Below are positions 22,318-30,190 of a DNA stretch of 33,864 nucleotides, one piece after another. Source of the stretch: Amycolatopsis pittospori. GTDB lineage: Bacteria; Actinomycetota; Actinomycetes; Mycobacteriales; Pseudonocardiaceae. Within the stretch, counting starts at the first letter, position 1, and each line of letters starts with the position of its first letter. Both the position numbers and the translations under genes were made by a program. The stretch lies in NCBI RefSeq assembly GCF_013870525.1, contig NZ_JACBXD010000081.1:1-33864 (forward strand), written 5' to 3'. A model generated the notes under the pieces. That model had not been told where the DNA came from, did no database searches, and saw only the letters and a program-made list of their open reading frames with translations.

Positions 22318-23969
22318 TGCTCCTCCAAGTACCGGTGAACCAGGGTGACCGCCATGGCGCCTTCGCCGACGGCCGACGCGACGCGCTTCACCGACGCCGC
22401 GCGGACGTCGCCCGCGACGAACACACCGGGCACGGACGACTCCAGGTAGTGCGGGTCGCGGTCGAGCGGCCAGCCGGGCGGCGGACTGCCTTCGGTGAGC
22501 AGATCGGGCCCCGTGCGCACGAAACCGTGGTCGTCGCGCAGGATTTCGGTGCCCAGCCAGTCGGTCCGCGGCGCGGCGCCGATGAAGATGAACAGATGCC
22601 CCGTCGGCACCTTCTCGGTGGTGGCACCGTTCTCGCACAGGGTGAGCTGTTCGAGGTGGTCGTCACCGTGCGCCTCGACCACGGTGGTCCGGGTGCGGAC
22701 GTGGATGTTCCCGATCGCCGCGATCTGCTCGATCAGGTAGTGCGACATCGACGCTTCGAGCGACTGGCCGCGGACCAGGATGGTGACGTCGGCGGCGTGT
22801 TTGGAGAAGAACACCGCCGCCTGGCCTGCCGAGTTCGCGCCGCCGACGATGTAGACGTGCTCGCCCTTGCATTCGGGCGCCTCGGTGGCGGCCGAGCCGT
22901 AGTAGACGCCGCGGCCCGCCAGCTCGGCGATGCCCGTGGCCTCCAGCGCGCGGTAGGTGACGCCGCTGGCCAGCACCACGGAATGCGCGGCGATCTCGGT
23001 GCCGTCGCCGAACATGACGACCCGCGCCGAACCGCGCGCTTCCAGGCCGACGACGTCGCGGGTGGTGAGCACCTCGGCGCCGAACTTGAGCGCCTGACGC
23101 CGCGCGCGGTCGGTCAGCTGCGCACCCGAAACGCCGTCGGGGAAACCGAGGTAGTTCTCGATCCGGGAGCTGGTGCCCGCCTGCCCGCCGGTGGCCTTGC
23201 GCTCGACGATGACCGTCCGCAGCCCCTCCGACGCGCCGTATACGGCCGCCCCGAGCCCGGCGGGTCCGCCGCCGATCACGATCAGGTCGTAGAACTCCTG
23301 GGCGGGCCGGGTGGAGAGGCCGACGGCGTCGGCGAGTTCCGGTCCGGAGGGCTGGCGCAGCACCGTGCCGTCCGGCGTGACGAGCACCGGGATGTCCTGC
23401 GGCGCGGCGTCCGCGGCCTCCAGGATCCGGCGGCCCTCGTCGTCGTCGACGGAGAACCAGCGGTACGGCACGGCGTTGCGCGCCAGGAAGTCACGGAGGT
23501 GGAACGACGGCGACGAATACCGGTGGCCGATGAGCTTGATCTCGTCGACCGGCCGCTCCCCCACCGCGCGCCAGGTCTCCACCAGCGCGTCGATGACCGG
23601 GTAGAGCTTCTCCTCCGGCGGGTCCCACGGTTTGAGCAGGTAGTGGTCGACGTCGACCACGTTGATCGCCTGGATCGCGGCGTCGGTGTCGGCGTACGCG
23701 GTCAGCAGTGCGCGCCGGGCGTTCGGGAACAGGTCCATCGCCTTCTCGAGGAAGACGATGCCGTCCATCTGCGGCATCCGGTAGTCGGCGAGGATCGCGG
23801 CCACGGCGTCGCCGCGCAGCTTGAGCTCGCGGAGCGCTTCGAGCGCGTCGGCACCGGAATCGGCCCGGATGATCCGGTAGTCCTTTCCGTACCGTCTGCG
23901 CAGGTCGCGGGCGACCGAACGGGATACGGCGGGATCGTCGTCGACGGTCAACAGGATGGGCTGGCTCAC
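22314..23969 (-). CDS. Response regulator fused to a glutaredoxin-like and thioredoxin-reductase-like flavoprotein
   Basis: The 551-residue protein has three parts. A receiver domain (about 1-130) shows acidic D10-D12, phosphoacceptor D62 (ADYRMPQMDG), T90 and K113. A thioredoxin-fold, glutaredoxin-like segment (about 143-226) has YSSPS where CxxC would lie. The thioredoxin-reductase-like module (about 227-551) shows FAD-binding VIGGGPAGLG, NADPH-binding IVGGANSAGQA and the closing GVFVAGDVR. The usual redox CxxC of thioredoxin reductase is absent: the region reads YYGSAATEAPECKGEHV. It is thus probably a phosphorylation-controlled flavin oxidoreductase that does not reduce thioredoxin by the classical route. 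GTG 23969 has no clear Shine-Dalgarno. It is translationally coupled to the downstream kinase. Confidence 0.93.
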   Translation of the reverse strand: MSQPILLTVDDDPAVSRSVARDLRRRYGKDYRIIRADSGADALEALRELKLRGDAVAAILADYRMPQMDGIVFLEKAMDLFPNARRALLTAYADTDAAIQAINVVDVDHYLLKPWDPPEEKLYPVIDALVETWRAVGERPVDEIKLIGHRYSSPSFHLRDFLARNAVPYRWFSVDDDEGRRILEAADAAPQDIPVLVTPDGTVLRQPSGPELADAVGLSTRPAQEFYDLIVIGGGPAGLGAAVYGASEGLRTVIVERKATGGQAGTSSRIENYLGFPDGVSGAQLTDRARRQALKFGAEVLTTRDVVGLEARGSARVVMFGDGTEIAAHSVVLASGVTYRALEATGIAELAGRGVYYGSAATEAPECKGEHVYIVGGANSAGQAAVFFSKHAADVTILVRGQSLEASMSHYLIEQIAAIGNIHVRTRTTVVEAHGDDHLEQLTLCENGATTEKVPTGHLFIFIGAAPRTDWLGTEILRDDHGFVRTGPDLLTEGSPPPGWPLDRDPHYLESSVPGVFVAGDVRAASVKRVASAVGEGAMAVTLVHRYLEEQ

Positions 23970-24001
23970 CGGATCAGCCTACGTCCTCTTACGTTCGGGT
24001 C

Positions 24002-24730
24002 ATGCTCTCCGAAGCCGAAGAAGTGATCCACGACCGTGCCGTCGTCGCGTGCGAGGCGGCCACCGCGGCGGGACTCCCCGGCAGGTTCGAGGCCTGGCGC
24101 GAAGACAGGCTGCTCGCGGTGCTGGCGACGGATCCGGAGTTGCGGTTCCTGCGCACGATCTCCGGCGTCACCGAGGAGAACCTGCCTGAAGCCGTCCGGC
24201 TCGCCGGGTCGTCGTGCTGGGGCGGAGACCGGCCGACGCTCGTGCTCCCGCCGGGCCTGCCCCTGAACGACGCGGGTTTCACCTCCGACGGTGTCCGCCC
24301 GATCGCGGTCCTGCCGCTCACCGGCCTTCCTCCGTCGGGTGCCGACGTCGAAGACGCACCGGACATCGACGTCTTCCTCCGCATCCTGCTGGACGGCTAC
24401 GAGGGCGGCGGCGCCGTGACGGAGTTCATCGCCGCCGAGCACGCCGATCCCCGGATCAGGCGGTCGCTCCTGATCGAGGACGGCGTGCCGGTCTCCGCCG
24501 CGGCGATGAGCTCGCATGGCCCCGGCGTCCTCCTCGGCGGCTCGGCCACGCCACGGGAACATCGCGGCAAGGGCGCGCAAGGCCGGCTCCTGCTGCACGG
24601 GCTGAACGCGGCCGTCCGCGAAGGGCGCCGCTTCGCCGTCGCGACCGCCGTCGAAGGCTCGCCGAGCCTGTCGAACCTGCGCCGTGCCGGGGCGCGGGTC
24701 CACTTGAGACAGGCGTTCAGGCCCGCGTGA
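24002..24730 (+). CDS. GNAT-family N-acetyltransferase
   Basis: The 242-residue protein carries the GNAT acetyl-CoA loop in its C-terminal half: GGSATPREHRGKGAQGRLLLHGLN, where RGKGAQ corresponds to the Q/R-x-x-G-x-G/A motif. A motif-B-like ATAVEGSPSLSNLRRAGA segment follows, with the familiar asparagine/leucine turn. The N-terminal half (about 1-110) is divergent and may be a degenerate second GNAT-like lobe. It is probably a cytoplasmic small-molecule or protein acetyltransferase; the acceptor is unknown. The gene diverges from the receiver-flavoprotein gene with only 32 bp between starts. Its 3' end overlaps the convergent HdeD-like gene by 14 bp. Confidence 0.82.
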   Translation: MLSEAEEVIHDRAVVACEAATAAGLPGRFEAWREDRLLAVLATDPELRFLRTISGVTEENLPEAVRLAGSSCWGGDRPTLVLPPGLPLNDAGFTSDGVRPIAVLPLTGLPPSGADVEDAPDIDVFLRILLDGYEGGGAVTEFIAAEHADPRIRRSLLIEDGVPVSAAAMSSHGPGVLLGGSATPREHRGKGAQGRLLLHGLNAAVREGRRFAVATAVEGSPSLSNLRRAGARVHLRQAFRPA

Positions 24731-25271
24731 GCTTGCGCAGGCGGAAGGCCAGTACGAGCAGCATCACGCCGTACAGCAGGGCGTAGATCCCGATCAGCAG
24801 CGCGATCCCGTATGCGCCCGCGATGGGGTTGATCACGAGCAGGACACCCACGATGACGGAGAGCGCGCCGGCCGCGATGAGGAAGGCCTCGCCCTCGATC
24901 TGCTTGCGCAACCGGATCGCGGCGACGATCTCGACGATGCCGGTGAAGATCGCCCAGAACCCGACCAGCAGGGCCAGTACGAGCACCGTGATCCCCGGCC
25001 AGATCAGGACCAGCACACCGGCGATGATGCCGAAGGCGCCGAGGATCCCGTAGGCGGCACGATGCGCGGCGTCGCCCGGCCGGAAGGCCTGCATGAGGCC
25101 GCCGATACCGTCGATGATCGCGTAGATGCCGTAGATGATCGCCAAGGCCAGGACGGTCGCACCCGGCCAGATCAGCGCGAGCAGGCCGAACAGGATGGCG
25201 AAACCCCCGCGGACGGCCGCGAGCGGCCAGGCCAGACGGGGTTCGACGACGGTGAGACCGACGATAGGCAT
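24717..25271 (-). CDS. HdeD/DUF308 family membrane protein
   Basis: The 184-residue protein has six transmembrane helices in a repeated pattern of two-helix units (FAILFGLLALIWPGATVLALAIIYGIYAI, then GIIAGVLVLIWPGITVLVLALLVGFWAI, then ALSVIVGVLLVINPIAGAYGIALLIGIYALLYG). The IWPG and INP turns are typical of DUF308/HdeD proteins, known from an E. coli acid-resistance locus but mostly uncharacterised. ATG 25271 is chosen over upstream in-frame codons because MPIVGLTVVE leads directly into the first repeat. Its stop lies inside the end of the convergent GNAT gene. Confidence 0.92.
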   Translation of the reverse strand: MPIVGLTVVEPRLAWPLAAVRGGFAILFGLLALIWPGATVLALAIIYGIYAIIDGIGGLMQAFRPGDAAHRAAYGILGAFGIIAGVLVLIWPGITVLVLALLVGFWAIFTGIVEIVAAIRLRKQIEGEAFLIAAGALSVIVGVLLVINPIAGAYGIALLIGIYALLYGVMLLVLAFRLRKLTRA

Positions 25272-25331
25272 GTCCCGAGTATCGAAGCGCCGGAGAGCGG
25301 GCGCGCGGCACACCACCCGTTGGGGTGAAGG

Positions 25332-25369
25332 CCGGTGCGCGCCGCGACCGCCATCACGGCGCGCACCGG
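25332..25369 (-). terminator. Intrinsic hairpin terminator after the ricin/beta-helix gene
   Basis: A perfect 13-bp inverted repeat, CCGGTGCGCGCCG (25332-25344) and CGGCGCGCACCGG (25357-25369), with a 12-nt loop. It begins 7 nt after the stop codon of the minus-strand beta-helix gene. No T-run follows. Confidence 0.75.
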
Positions 25370-25376
25370 GGCTCTC

Positions 25377-27530
25377 TCAGGGATACGCGACCAGGTTCGC
25401 CACGTTCGTGCCCGAATTGGACGGTCCGCCGCGGTCGTTGACGACCCGGCTGATGGTCCCGTTGCCGCCGAGGGAAACGGTGACCATGCTGCGGAACTTC
25501 ACGTTCGGGTTGTTCGGCGCTTCGATCGCGCGATCCGCCACCACACTCGGATTCACGTTGAAGTAGCAGTAACTGCCGAGCCCGTACGCCTCGTGGTTCG
25601 TCACCGAGTTCGCCACCTTGTAGGCCGCGTATCCCCGCGTCGGACCGTTCATCCAGGCGGCCTGGTTCGGCGGGTCGTACGGCATTTCGTTCTGGTAGAA
25701 GTACGTCCGGCCGCGGTTTCCGTTCCAGATCGTCTGGTACTTCTGATAGTGCTCGACGAACAGGCCGTACATGGTGACGTCGTCGCCGTTCACGATCAGG
25801 CCCGTGTCGGCGGTGTTGGTGTTCCACCCGACCCCGCTGCCGTGGTCGGCACGCCAGATCCACAGATGGTCGCCGATGACGTCGTCACTGTTGACCACCA
25901 GGCTGTTCGTGGCCTTGCCGACGCCCGCTCCGCCGACGCGGAAGAACACGTCGTGCAGCGAGGTCGGGTTGGCGGCGTGATCCTGGGCGGAGTTGGCCGG
26001 GCCGACCTCCATCAGCGTGTTCGAGTTCGCGGTGCCCGCGTCGATCAGCACGCCGGCCACCTTGACGCCGTCGACGTCGGCCACCGTCATGGCGGTGATG
26101 CCGTTGTCGGGGATCAGCGTCGCCAGGCCGAGGCCGAGTACGACGGTGTCCGGCCGGGTCACGCGCAGCGTCTCGTTCAGGTGGTAGACGCCCGGCGTGA
26201 TCAGGAGGTCTTTGCCCTCGGCGAGGGCGGCGTTGATCTGCGAAGCCGTCGTCCCGGGCTTCGCGATGAAGAAGCGGCTGATCGGCAGTGACGACCCCGG
26301 CTGGTTCGCACCCCACGTGATTCCCGCGGCGTTGGTGCGCGTGGACGGCACGAAGACCTGGTACGCGCCCGCGTTGTCGACGTAGAGGAACGGCTTCTCG
26401 CGCACGACCGGCGTCGTGTTCACCGTGGTGTACGGCGGATTCGGGAAACTGGTCGAGGGCGCGCCGTTGACGCCGGCGAACACCATGTTCCAGTTGGAGC
26501 CGCTCCAGCCGCCGAACTGCGAGTTACGCGAGATCCACTGCTGCTGCGAGCCCGACCGCACCTGGCCGTCGACCTTGACATCGGACATCCAGCCGCCGCT
26601 GGACCAGCCGCCGTCGTCGAGCTGCAGATTGCCGCGGACATGCATGCGGCGGTACGGCGCGGCCTGCGAAACGGCCCAGCGGTCGGTGCCGCCGTTGGGG
26701 TTGACGGAAAGGTTTTCCGCGCCACGCCAGAAGTTCTGCGTCGCGTTCCCCTGGAACCAGTCGGCCTCCGCGTGTACCGCGCCGTTGATCGTCACATTGT
26801 CCGGCGACTGCCCGAGCCCGAGCACCTGCGTGTAGAACCCGACGTTGACGTCGACGTTGTACGAACCCGGCTTGAACAGCAGTGCCTTCCGGTTCGAGCC
26901 GAACTGGCTGGTCTCCTGCTGCGAGAAGACGCTGTTGACCTGGGACTGGATCGCCGACTGTGACATGCCGGGGTCGAAGATGAGCACGTTCGGCCCGAGG
27001 TCGGGTTCGGCCGTGCCGGTGACCGGCGTCAGCCGGAAGGATTGCGCGCCGGACCCGTTGCACGAGAACTGCTGCAGCTGGACGCTGTCCTGAGTGGACA
27101 GACCAGGCAGGTCGAGGCACCTCCCGCTGTTGCGGCTGACGAAGTGGTACGCGCCCCCGGCCTCCTCGACCGGCTGCCACTGCTGGTTGTTCCCGCCGCC
27201 GTACGCCCACAGGTGGATCAATCCACCGTCCGCGGTCGACACGTCCGCGACGTCCCACACCTGCGCCGGGTTGTTGCGCGAATTCACCCGGTAGTAGCCA
27301 CCCGACGTGGGCTGGAACTGCCACTGCTGGGAGAAGGTCTGATTGCAGGAGTACTGCTGGACGACCGTCCCGTTCACCGACCCGGCGGCCCGCGCGTCCA
27401 CACACTTCCCGCCGGTGGCCGTCACCGTGTACCAGGTATCGGGAACGATGGCCGCCTGCGCCGCCGGAGCCACCACAATCAGCGCTCCGACCAGGGAAAA
27501 CAGGGCTATCAGGGCTGCTCTGGCCCTCAT
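25377..27530 (-). CDS. Secreted ricin-type lectin/right-handed beta-helix protein (GH55-like, 'adenylyl cyclase' misnomer family)
   Basis: The 717-residue exported protein has a Sec signal (ALIALFSLVGALIVVAPAAQA). A ricin-B beta-trefoil follows (about 28-165) with QxW-type repeats (QQWQF, NNQQWQPV) and CNQTF/CNGSG cysteines. A long parallel beta-helix fills the rest, built of DGV..., N-rich turns and repeats (DGVKVAGVLIDAG, DVIGDHLWIWRAD, DDVTMYGLFVEHYQKY). This architecture is common in Streptomyces and Amycolatopsis, often labelled adenylyl cyclase or glycosyl hydrolase family 55-like. It probably binds and perhaps cleaves a polysaccharide such as beta-1,3-glucan. ATG 27530 has AGGAGG 5 nt upstream. 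A good promoter lies about 98 bp further up. Confidence 0.9.
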   Translation of the reverse strand: MRARAALIALFSLVGALIVVAPAAQAAIVPDTWYTVTATGGKCVDARAAGSVNGTVVQQYSCNQTFSQQWQFQPTSGGYYRVNSRNNPAQVWDVADVSTADGGLIHLWAYGGGNNQQWQPVEEAGGAYHFVSRNSGRCLDLPGLSTQDSVQLQQFSCNGSGAQSFRLTPVTGTAEPDLGPNVLIFDPGMSQSAIQSQVNSVFSQQETSQFGSNRKALLFKPGSYNVDVNVGFYTQVLGLGQSPDNVTINGAVHAEADWFQGNATQNFWRGAENLSVNPNGGTDRWAVSQAAPYRRMHVRGNLQLDDGGWSSGGWMSDVKVDGQVRSGSQQQWISRNSQFGGWSGSNWNMVFAGVNGAPSTSFPNPPYTTVNTTPVVREKPFLYVDNAGAYQVFVPSTRTNAAGITWGANQPGSSLPISRFFIAKPGTTASQINAALAEGKDLLITPGVYHLNETLRVTRPDTVVLGLGLATLIPDNGITAMTVADVDGVKVAGVLIDAGTANSNTLMEVGPANSAQDHAANPTSLHDVFFRVGGAGVGKATNSLVVNSDDVIGDHLWIWRADHGSGVGWNTNTADTGLIVNGDDVTMYGLFVEHYQKYQTIWNGNRGRTYFYQNEMPYDPPNQAAWMNGPTRGYAAYKVANSVTNHEAYGLGSYCYFNVNPSVVADRAIEAPNNPNVKFRSMVTVSLGGNGTISRVVNDRGGPSNSGTNVANLVAYP

Positions 27531-27627
27531 CAGGACCTCCTCCGCGTCATCGGGCAGGGCGAGCTGAGGCGGAGCCCAGTGAAGACGCGGCGTAGCGGGC
27601 GGGGACCTCGGCGTCACGATCGTCGAA

Positions 27628-27656
27628 AACGTAACGGCGGTCACACGCGGAGTCAA
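27628..27656 (-). promoter_or_regulatory. Sigma-A-like promoter of the ricin/beta-helix gene
   Basis: On the minus strand TTGACT (27656-27651) and TACGTT (27633-27628) are separated by exactly 17 bp. Transcription would begin near 27621, giving a leader of about 90 nt to ATG 27530. The flanking upstream DNA is unusually AT-rich for this window. Confidence 0.6.
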
Positions 27657-27798
27657 TACACGGCTAAAAATAAGTCTCAAAGATGCAGGTGAGCAGGGTT
27701 CCCGGCAATCGAGACTGCTTACGGTGACCCCCTCGCGAACGGGCCCGGAGGACGGTGTAACGTATGTACACACGAGATGCGGAGTTCACCTTCGCTCC

Positions 27799-27871
27799 GG
27801 GGCTATGGCGCAGCTGGTAGCGCACCTCACTGGCAGTGAGGGGGTCAGGGGTTCGAGTCCCCTTAGCTCCA
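27799..27871 (+). tRNA. tRNA-Ala (anticodon GGC)
   Basis: A 73-nt cloverleaf. Acceptor arms are GGGGCTA and TAGCTCC with the G3-U70 wobble pair that identifies alanine tRNAs. The anticodon stem CCTCA/TGAGG closes the loop CTGGCAG, giving anticodon GGC. The T-arm is AGGGG-TTCGAGT-CCCCT, and A is the discriminator. CCA is not encoded. Confidence 0.97.
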
Positions 27872-27883
27872 CAGTCACGAAAC

Positions 27884-27925
27884 ACCGCCCACCTGGCAGA
27901 TATGCCGAGGTAGGGCGGTTTTTTC
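27884..27925 (+). terminator. Intrinsic terminator of the tRNA-Ala gene
   Basis: A long stem with arms ACCGCCC (27884-27890) and GGGCGGT (27913-27919), extended inward by ACCT/AGGT and GGCA/TGCC pairings, around a small GATA loop. It is followed by TTTTTT (27919-27924). It starts 13 nt after the tRNA. Confidence 0.9.
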
Positions 27926-28027
27926 GTTGAGACCCACTTTGAGAATCGGCCTCCGCCATGACTCGCCCCGGTTCCGGAGCCAGCCCCTACGATCACAGAC
28001 GAACCCGACTACCGAGAAGGATCGTCC

Positions 28028-28447
28028 GTGCCGCACACCCTGATGTACTCCAGCGTCGCCGCGTTCGCGATGAGTGACTCCGAGGTGGACGCCCTGCTCA
28101 GTCGCAGTCGCGAACTCAACGCGGCCCAGGAGATCACCGGGCTGCTGGTCTACATCCGCCTCGACTACCACCGCGCGGCGTTTCTGCAAGTCCTCGAAGG
28201 GCCCCATGACGCGGTCGAGCAGACCTACGGGCGGATCGAGCGCGACGAGCTGCACAAGGATCTGACCGTGCTGCGCCGGTCCTCCCTCGAAGCGGCCCGT
28301 TTCCGAGGATGGTCGATGAAGTTCGCGACGCTGGACGAGACCGGCCTGCGCGACGCAGGCGACGATGCCGGGAACTCCGACCCTCTCGCGCTGCTGCGCG
28401 AGACCGAAACGATGGAACGGGTCATCGTCGCCGTGGGCCGTCACTGA
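28028..28447 (+). CDS. BLUF-domain blue-light sensor protein
   Basis: The 139-residue protein is essentially one BLUF domain (residues about 3-100) with a short C-terminal helix. Key photocycle residues are present: Y7 in LMYSSVA, N31 in SRELNAAQEITGLLVY, Q54 in FLQVLEG, and W95 with M97 in RGWSMKF. Y-to-N spacing (24) and W-x-M match AppA. It should bind FAD non-covalently and respond to blue light through the Tyr-Gln hydrogen-bond switch. As a short BLUF protein without an output domain, it would act through a partner. GTG 28028 has AGAAGGA 6 nt upstream; a -10-like TACGAT lies at 27988-27993. The neighbouring XRE regulator is not obviously linked. Confidence 0.92.
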   Translation: MPHTLMYSSVAAFAMSDSEVDALLSRSRELNAAQEITGLLVYIRLDYHRAAFLQVLEGPHDAVEQTYGRIERDELHKDLTVLRRSSLEAARFRGWSMKFATLDETGLRDAGDDAGNSDPLALLRETETMERVIVAVGRH

Positions 28448-28582
28448 CTTCGGCACTTCACCACGGTCGCCGTCGTCCGTATCGCGCCCGGGCCGGGTCT
28501 CGGTGTGCTCGCACCGCCCTCGATCGTCAGCAGTGGTGGTGGCCACCTCCACACTCGAATCCGAGCTGATCGCGAGCCGCGG

Positions 28583-29974
28583 TCACGACGAGGTGTCCAT
28601 CATGGACACCTCGGAGGTCCGGGGCCCATCAGGGCAGACGTCCGCGAGCGCGGCATGCAGCGAAGCGAGATCTCGCTGGATCATCGACGAGGTACTCGCC
28701 CGCGCCGCGTTCAGGGCCGGACCAGCCAACTCGATGGCCGCCTGCGGGTCGCCGGAACGGGCCAGGCAGTCGGCGTACCGGATCAGCAGGAGCAGATGCG
28801 TCGGGCGCATCGCCGCGGGCACGCTGTCCAACGCGGTGCGGGCGGTGAGCGCGCCGCGGGTGGCGATGGCGGCGTCGCCGGTGCGGGCGGACAGGTCGCG
28901 CAGACTGCCCGCGAGCGAGGTGTGCACATAGGTGGTGCCCTCGTCACCGGTCAGCCACGGGGCCTCGGCCCGATCCTGGTCGCCGAAGCGCTCTATCGCC
29001 CGGAACACCGCCGCGACGGACCGTTCGAACGCGGAACGGTCACCGCCGGAGGCCGCGGCCCTGGCCGACCACAGGTGCCCGTGGGCCAGCACCCACGGCC
29101 GGGCCCGGCCGGTGTGGCAGGAGGTCTCCGCGTACCGGGCCGCGGAGCACGGGTCGCCCTCGAACAGGGCTATCAGGCTCATCGTGCCCAGCGCCCGGCA
29201 ATGGGCGGGGGTGTTGCCCGAAGCCGCGGCCCAAGCCGTCGCCCTGGTCAGCCAGGCGGTGGCGGCCGAGGGCTGCCGGATCTCGAACCGCATCCGCCCG
29301 GCCTCGGCCGCGAAGTCGGCGGCCACGTGCATCATGTGCCGGCGCTGTCCGAGCGGCCCGGACGCTATCCGGTCGTTGATGGCGTGCGCCATGCGCTCGA
29401 CGAGCGCCGCGACGTCGACGACGTGGCGGGTCTCCAGGCTGAACCGGTCGTACAAGGACAGAAAGGCGAGCAGTGCGTGGATCCCCGCGGTCCGGGGCGC
29501 GCGTACCGCCTCGTCGACGAGCCCGAGGTCGTGCACTCCCTCGTGCACGTCACCGTGTTCCGGGCAGACCAGACCGGTCGGCCGCGCCGCCCGCAGGCTG
29601 AAGGCGCTGAGATCGAACTCGCGGTTCCCGGGCGCGGGAGCGGGGAGAGGGATCGCCGCGTCACCGGCGACCCCCGTGACGGCGTCCGAGGTGGTGTCAC
29701 GGCGCTCGACGGCCATCTGGATCGCCAGTTCGACCAGCTCGCCTCCGGCACCGAGCAGGCTGTCCGCCGCCCGCGCGAACGCCACGGATGCCCTGCGTGT
29801 CCCCGCTTCCACACGGCTGACCAGAGCGGGGCTGTACCGCAGGGTGGCCGCCAGCCGGGTCTGGGTGAACGACGCGCGGGCCCGCCACTGGCGAAGGCAT
29901 TCACCGAACCGGATCTGGGCGGCGGTCGCGACCGTCTCGACGGACGGCTCGGTGTCCGAGGCGTCGACCACCAC
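28583..29974 (-). CDS. XRE-family helix-turn-helix regulator with TPR-like C-terminal domain
   Basis: The 463-residue protein has an N-terminal Cro/CI-type helix-turn-helix (about 20-80: FGECLRQWRARASFTQTRLAATLRYSPALVSRVEAGTRRAS). About 350 helical residues follow that resemble TPR-like repeats of actinobacterial regulators (ALGTMSLIALFEGDPCSAARYAE, HLLLLIRYADCLARSGDPQAAIELAG). Such proteins often control development, antibiotic or competence-like functions. GTG 29974 is chosen because GAGGAGG lies 5 nt upstream; the frame stays open further up. The stop is preceded by a 25-bp palindrome within the last codons. It diverges from the first serine protease, which it may regulate. Confidence 0.88.
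   Translation of the reverse strand: MVVDASDTEPSVETVATAAQIRFGECLRQWRARASFTQTRLAATLRYSPALVSRVEAGTRRASVAFARAADSLLGAGGELVELAIQMAVERRDTTSDAVTGVAGDAAIPLPAPAPGNREFDLSAFSLRAARPTGLVCPEHGDVHEGVHDLGLVDEAVRAPRTAGIHALLAFLSLYDRFSLETRHVVDVAALVERMAHAINDRIASGPLGQRRHMMHVAADFAAEAGRMRFEIRQPSAATAWLTRATAWAAASGNTPAHCRALGTMSLIALFEGDPCSAARYAETSCHTGRARPWVLAHGHLWSARAAASGGDRSAFERSVAAVFRAIERFGDQDRAEAPWLTGDEGTTYVHTSLAGSLRDLSARTGDAAIATRGALTARTALDSVPAAMRPTHLLLLIRYADCLARSGDPQAAIELAGPALNAARASTSSMIQRDLASLHAALADVCPDGPRTSEVSMMDTSS
28589..28613. repeat. 25-bp perfect palindrome in the last codons of the XRE gene
   Basis: The arms CGAGGTGTCCAT (28589-28600) and ATGGACACCTCG (28602-28613) are exactly complementary around one central base. 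It lies just inside the stop codon (28583-28585). A one-base loop is unfavourable for a hairpin, so a protein-binding site or a terminator-like structure with a slightly opened tip are both possible. Confidence 0.85.
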
Positions 29975-30020
29975 AGCAACCTCCTCGTCGCGCGGCACAA
30001 CAGGACGAACCGGACTGATG

Positions 30021-30049
30021 ATCCTGAGTGTGCGGCGGAGGTTCGTCAA
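30021..30049 (-). promoter_or_regulatory. Candidate promoter of the XRE regulator
   Basis: On the minus strand TTGACG (30049-30044) and CAGGAT (30026-30021) are separated by 17 bp. Transcription would start near 30014, about 40 nt upstream of GTG 29974. The -10 is an imperfect match. Confidence 0.45.
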
Positions 30050-30190
30050 GACTTCGTCACCTCGGCGGGGCAGGGATCCGCCTCGACGGCATCTTGACTG
30101 TTTTTGACAGCTCGCTCCGGATCGCCGACGGCGGGTGGGCGCGGTTCCACGATGGTCCGCGTCAGAGTCCCCACTCTCCAGGAGCGAATC

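Noticed and set aside
22317..24026. A 569-codon antisense frame over the receiver-flavoprotein gene.
   Set aside because: The opposite strand encodes an unmistakable three-domain protein; the antisense translation is Arg/Asp/Val-rich shadow.
27799..27871. tRNA-Ala 3' end as an attachment site for an integrated element.
   Set aside because: No integrase, excisionase or repeated copy of the tRNA 3' end is seen in the following 6 kb.
28448..28582. Possible small gene between the BLUF and XRE genes.
   Set aside because: No frame with a start, ribosome site and convincing composition; I see nothing functional apart from the palindrome just beyond it.
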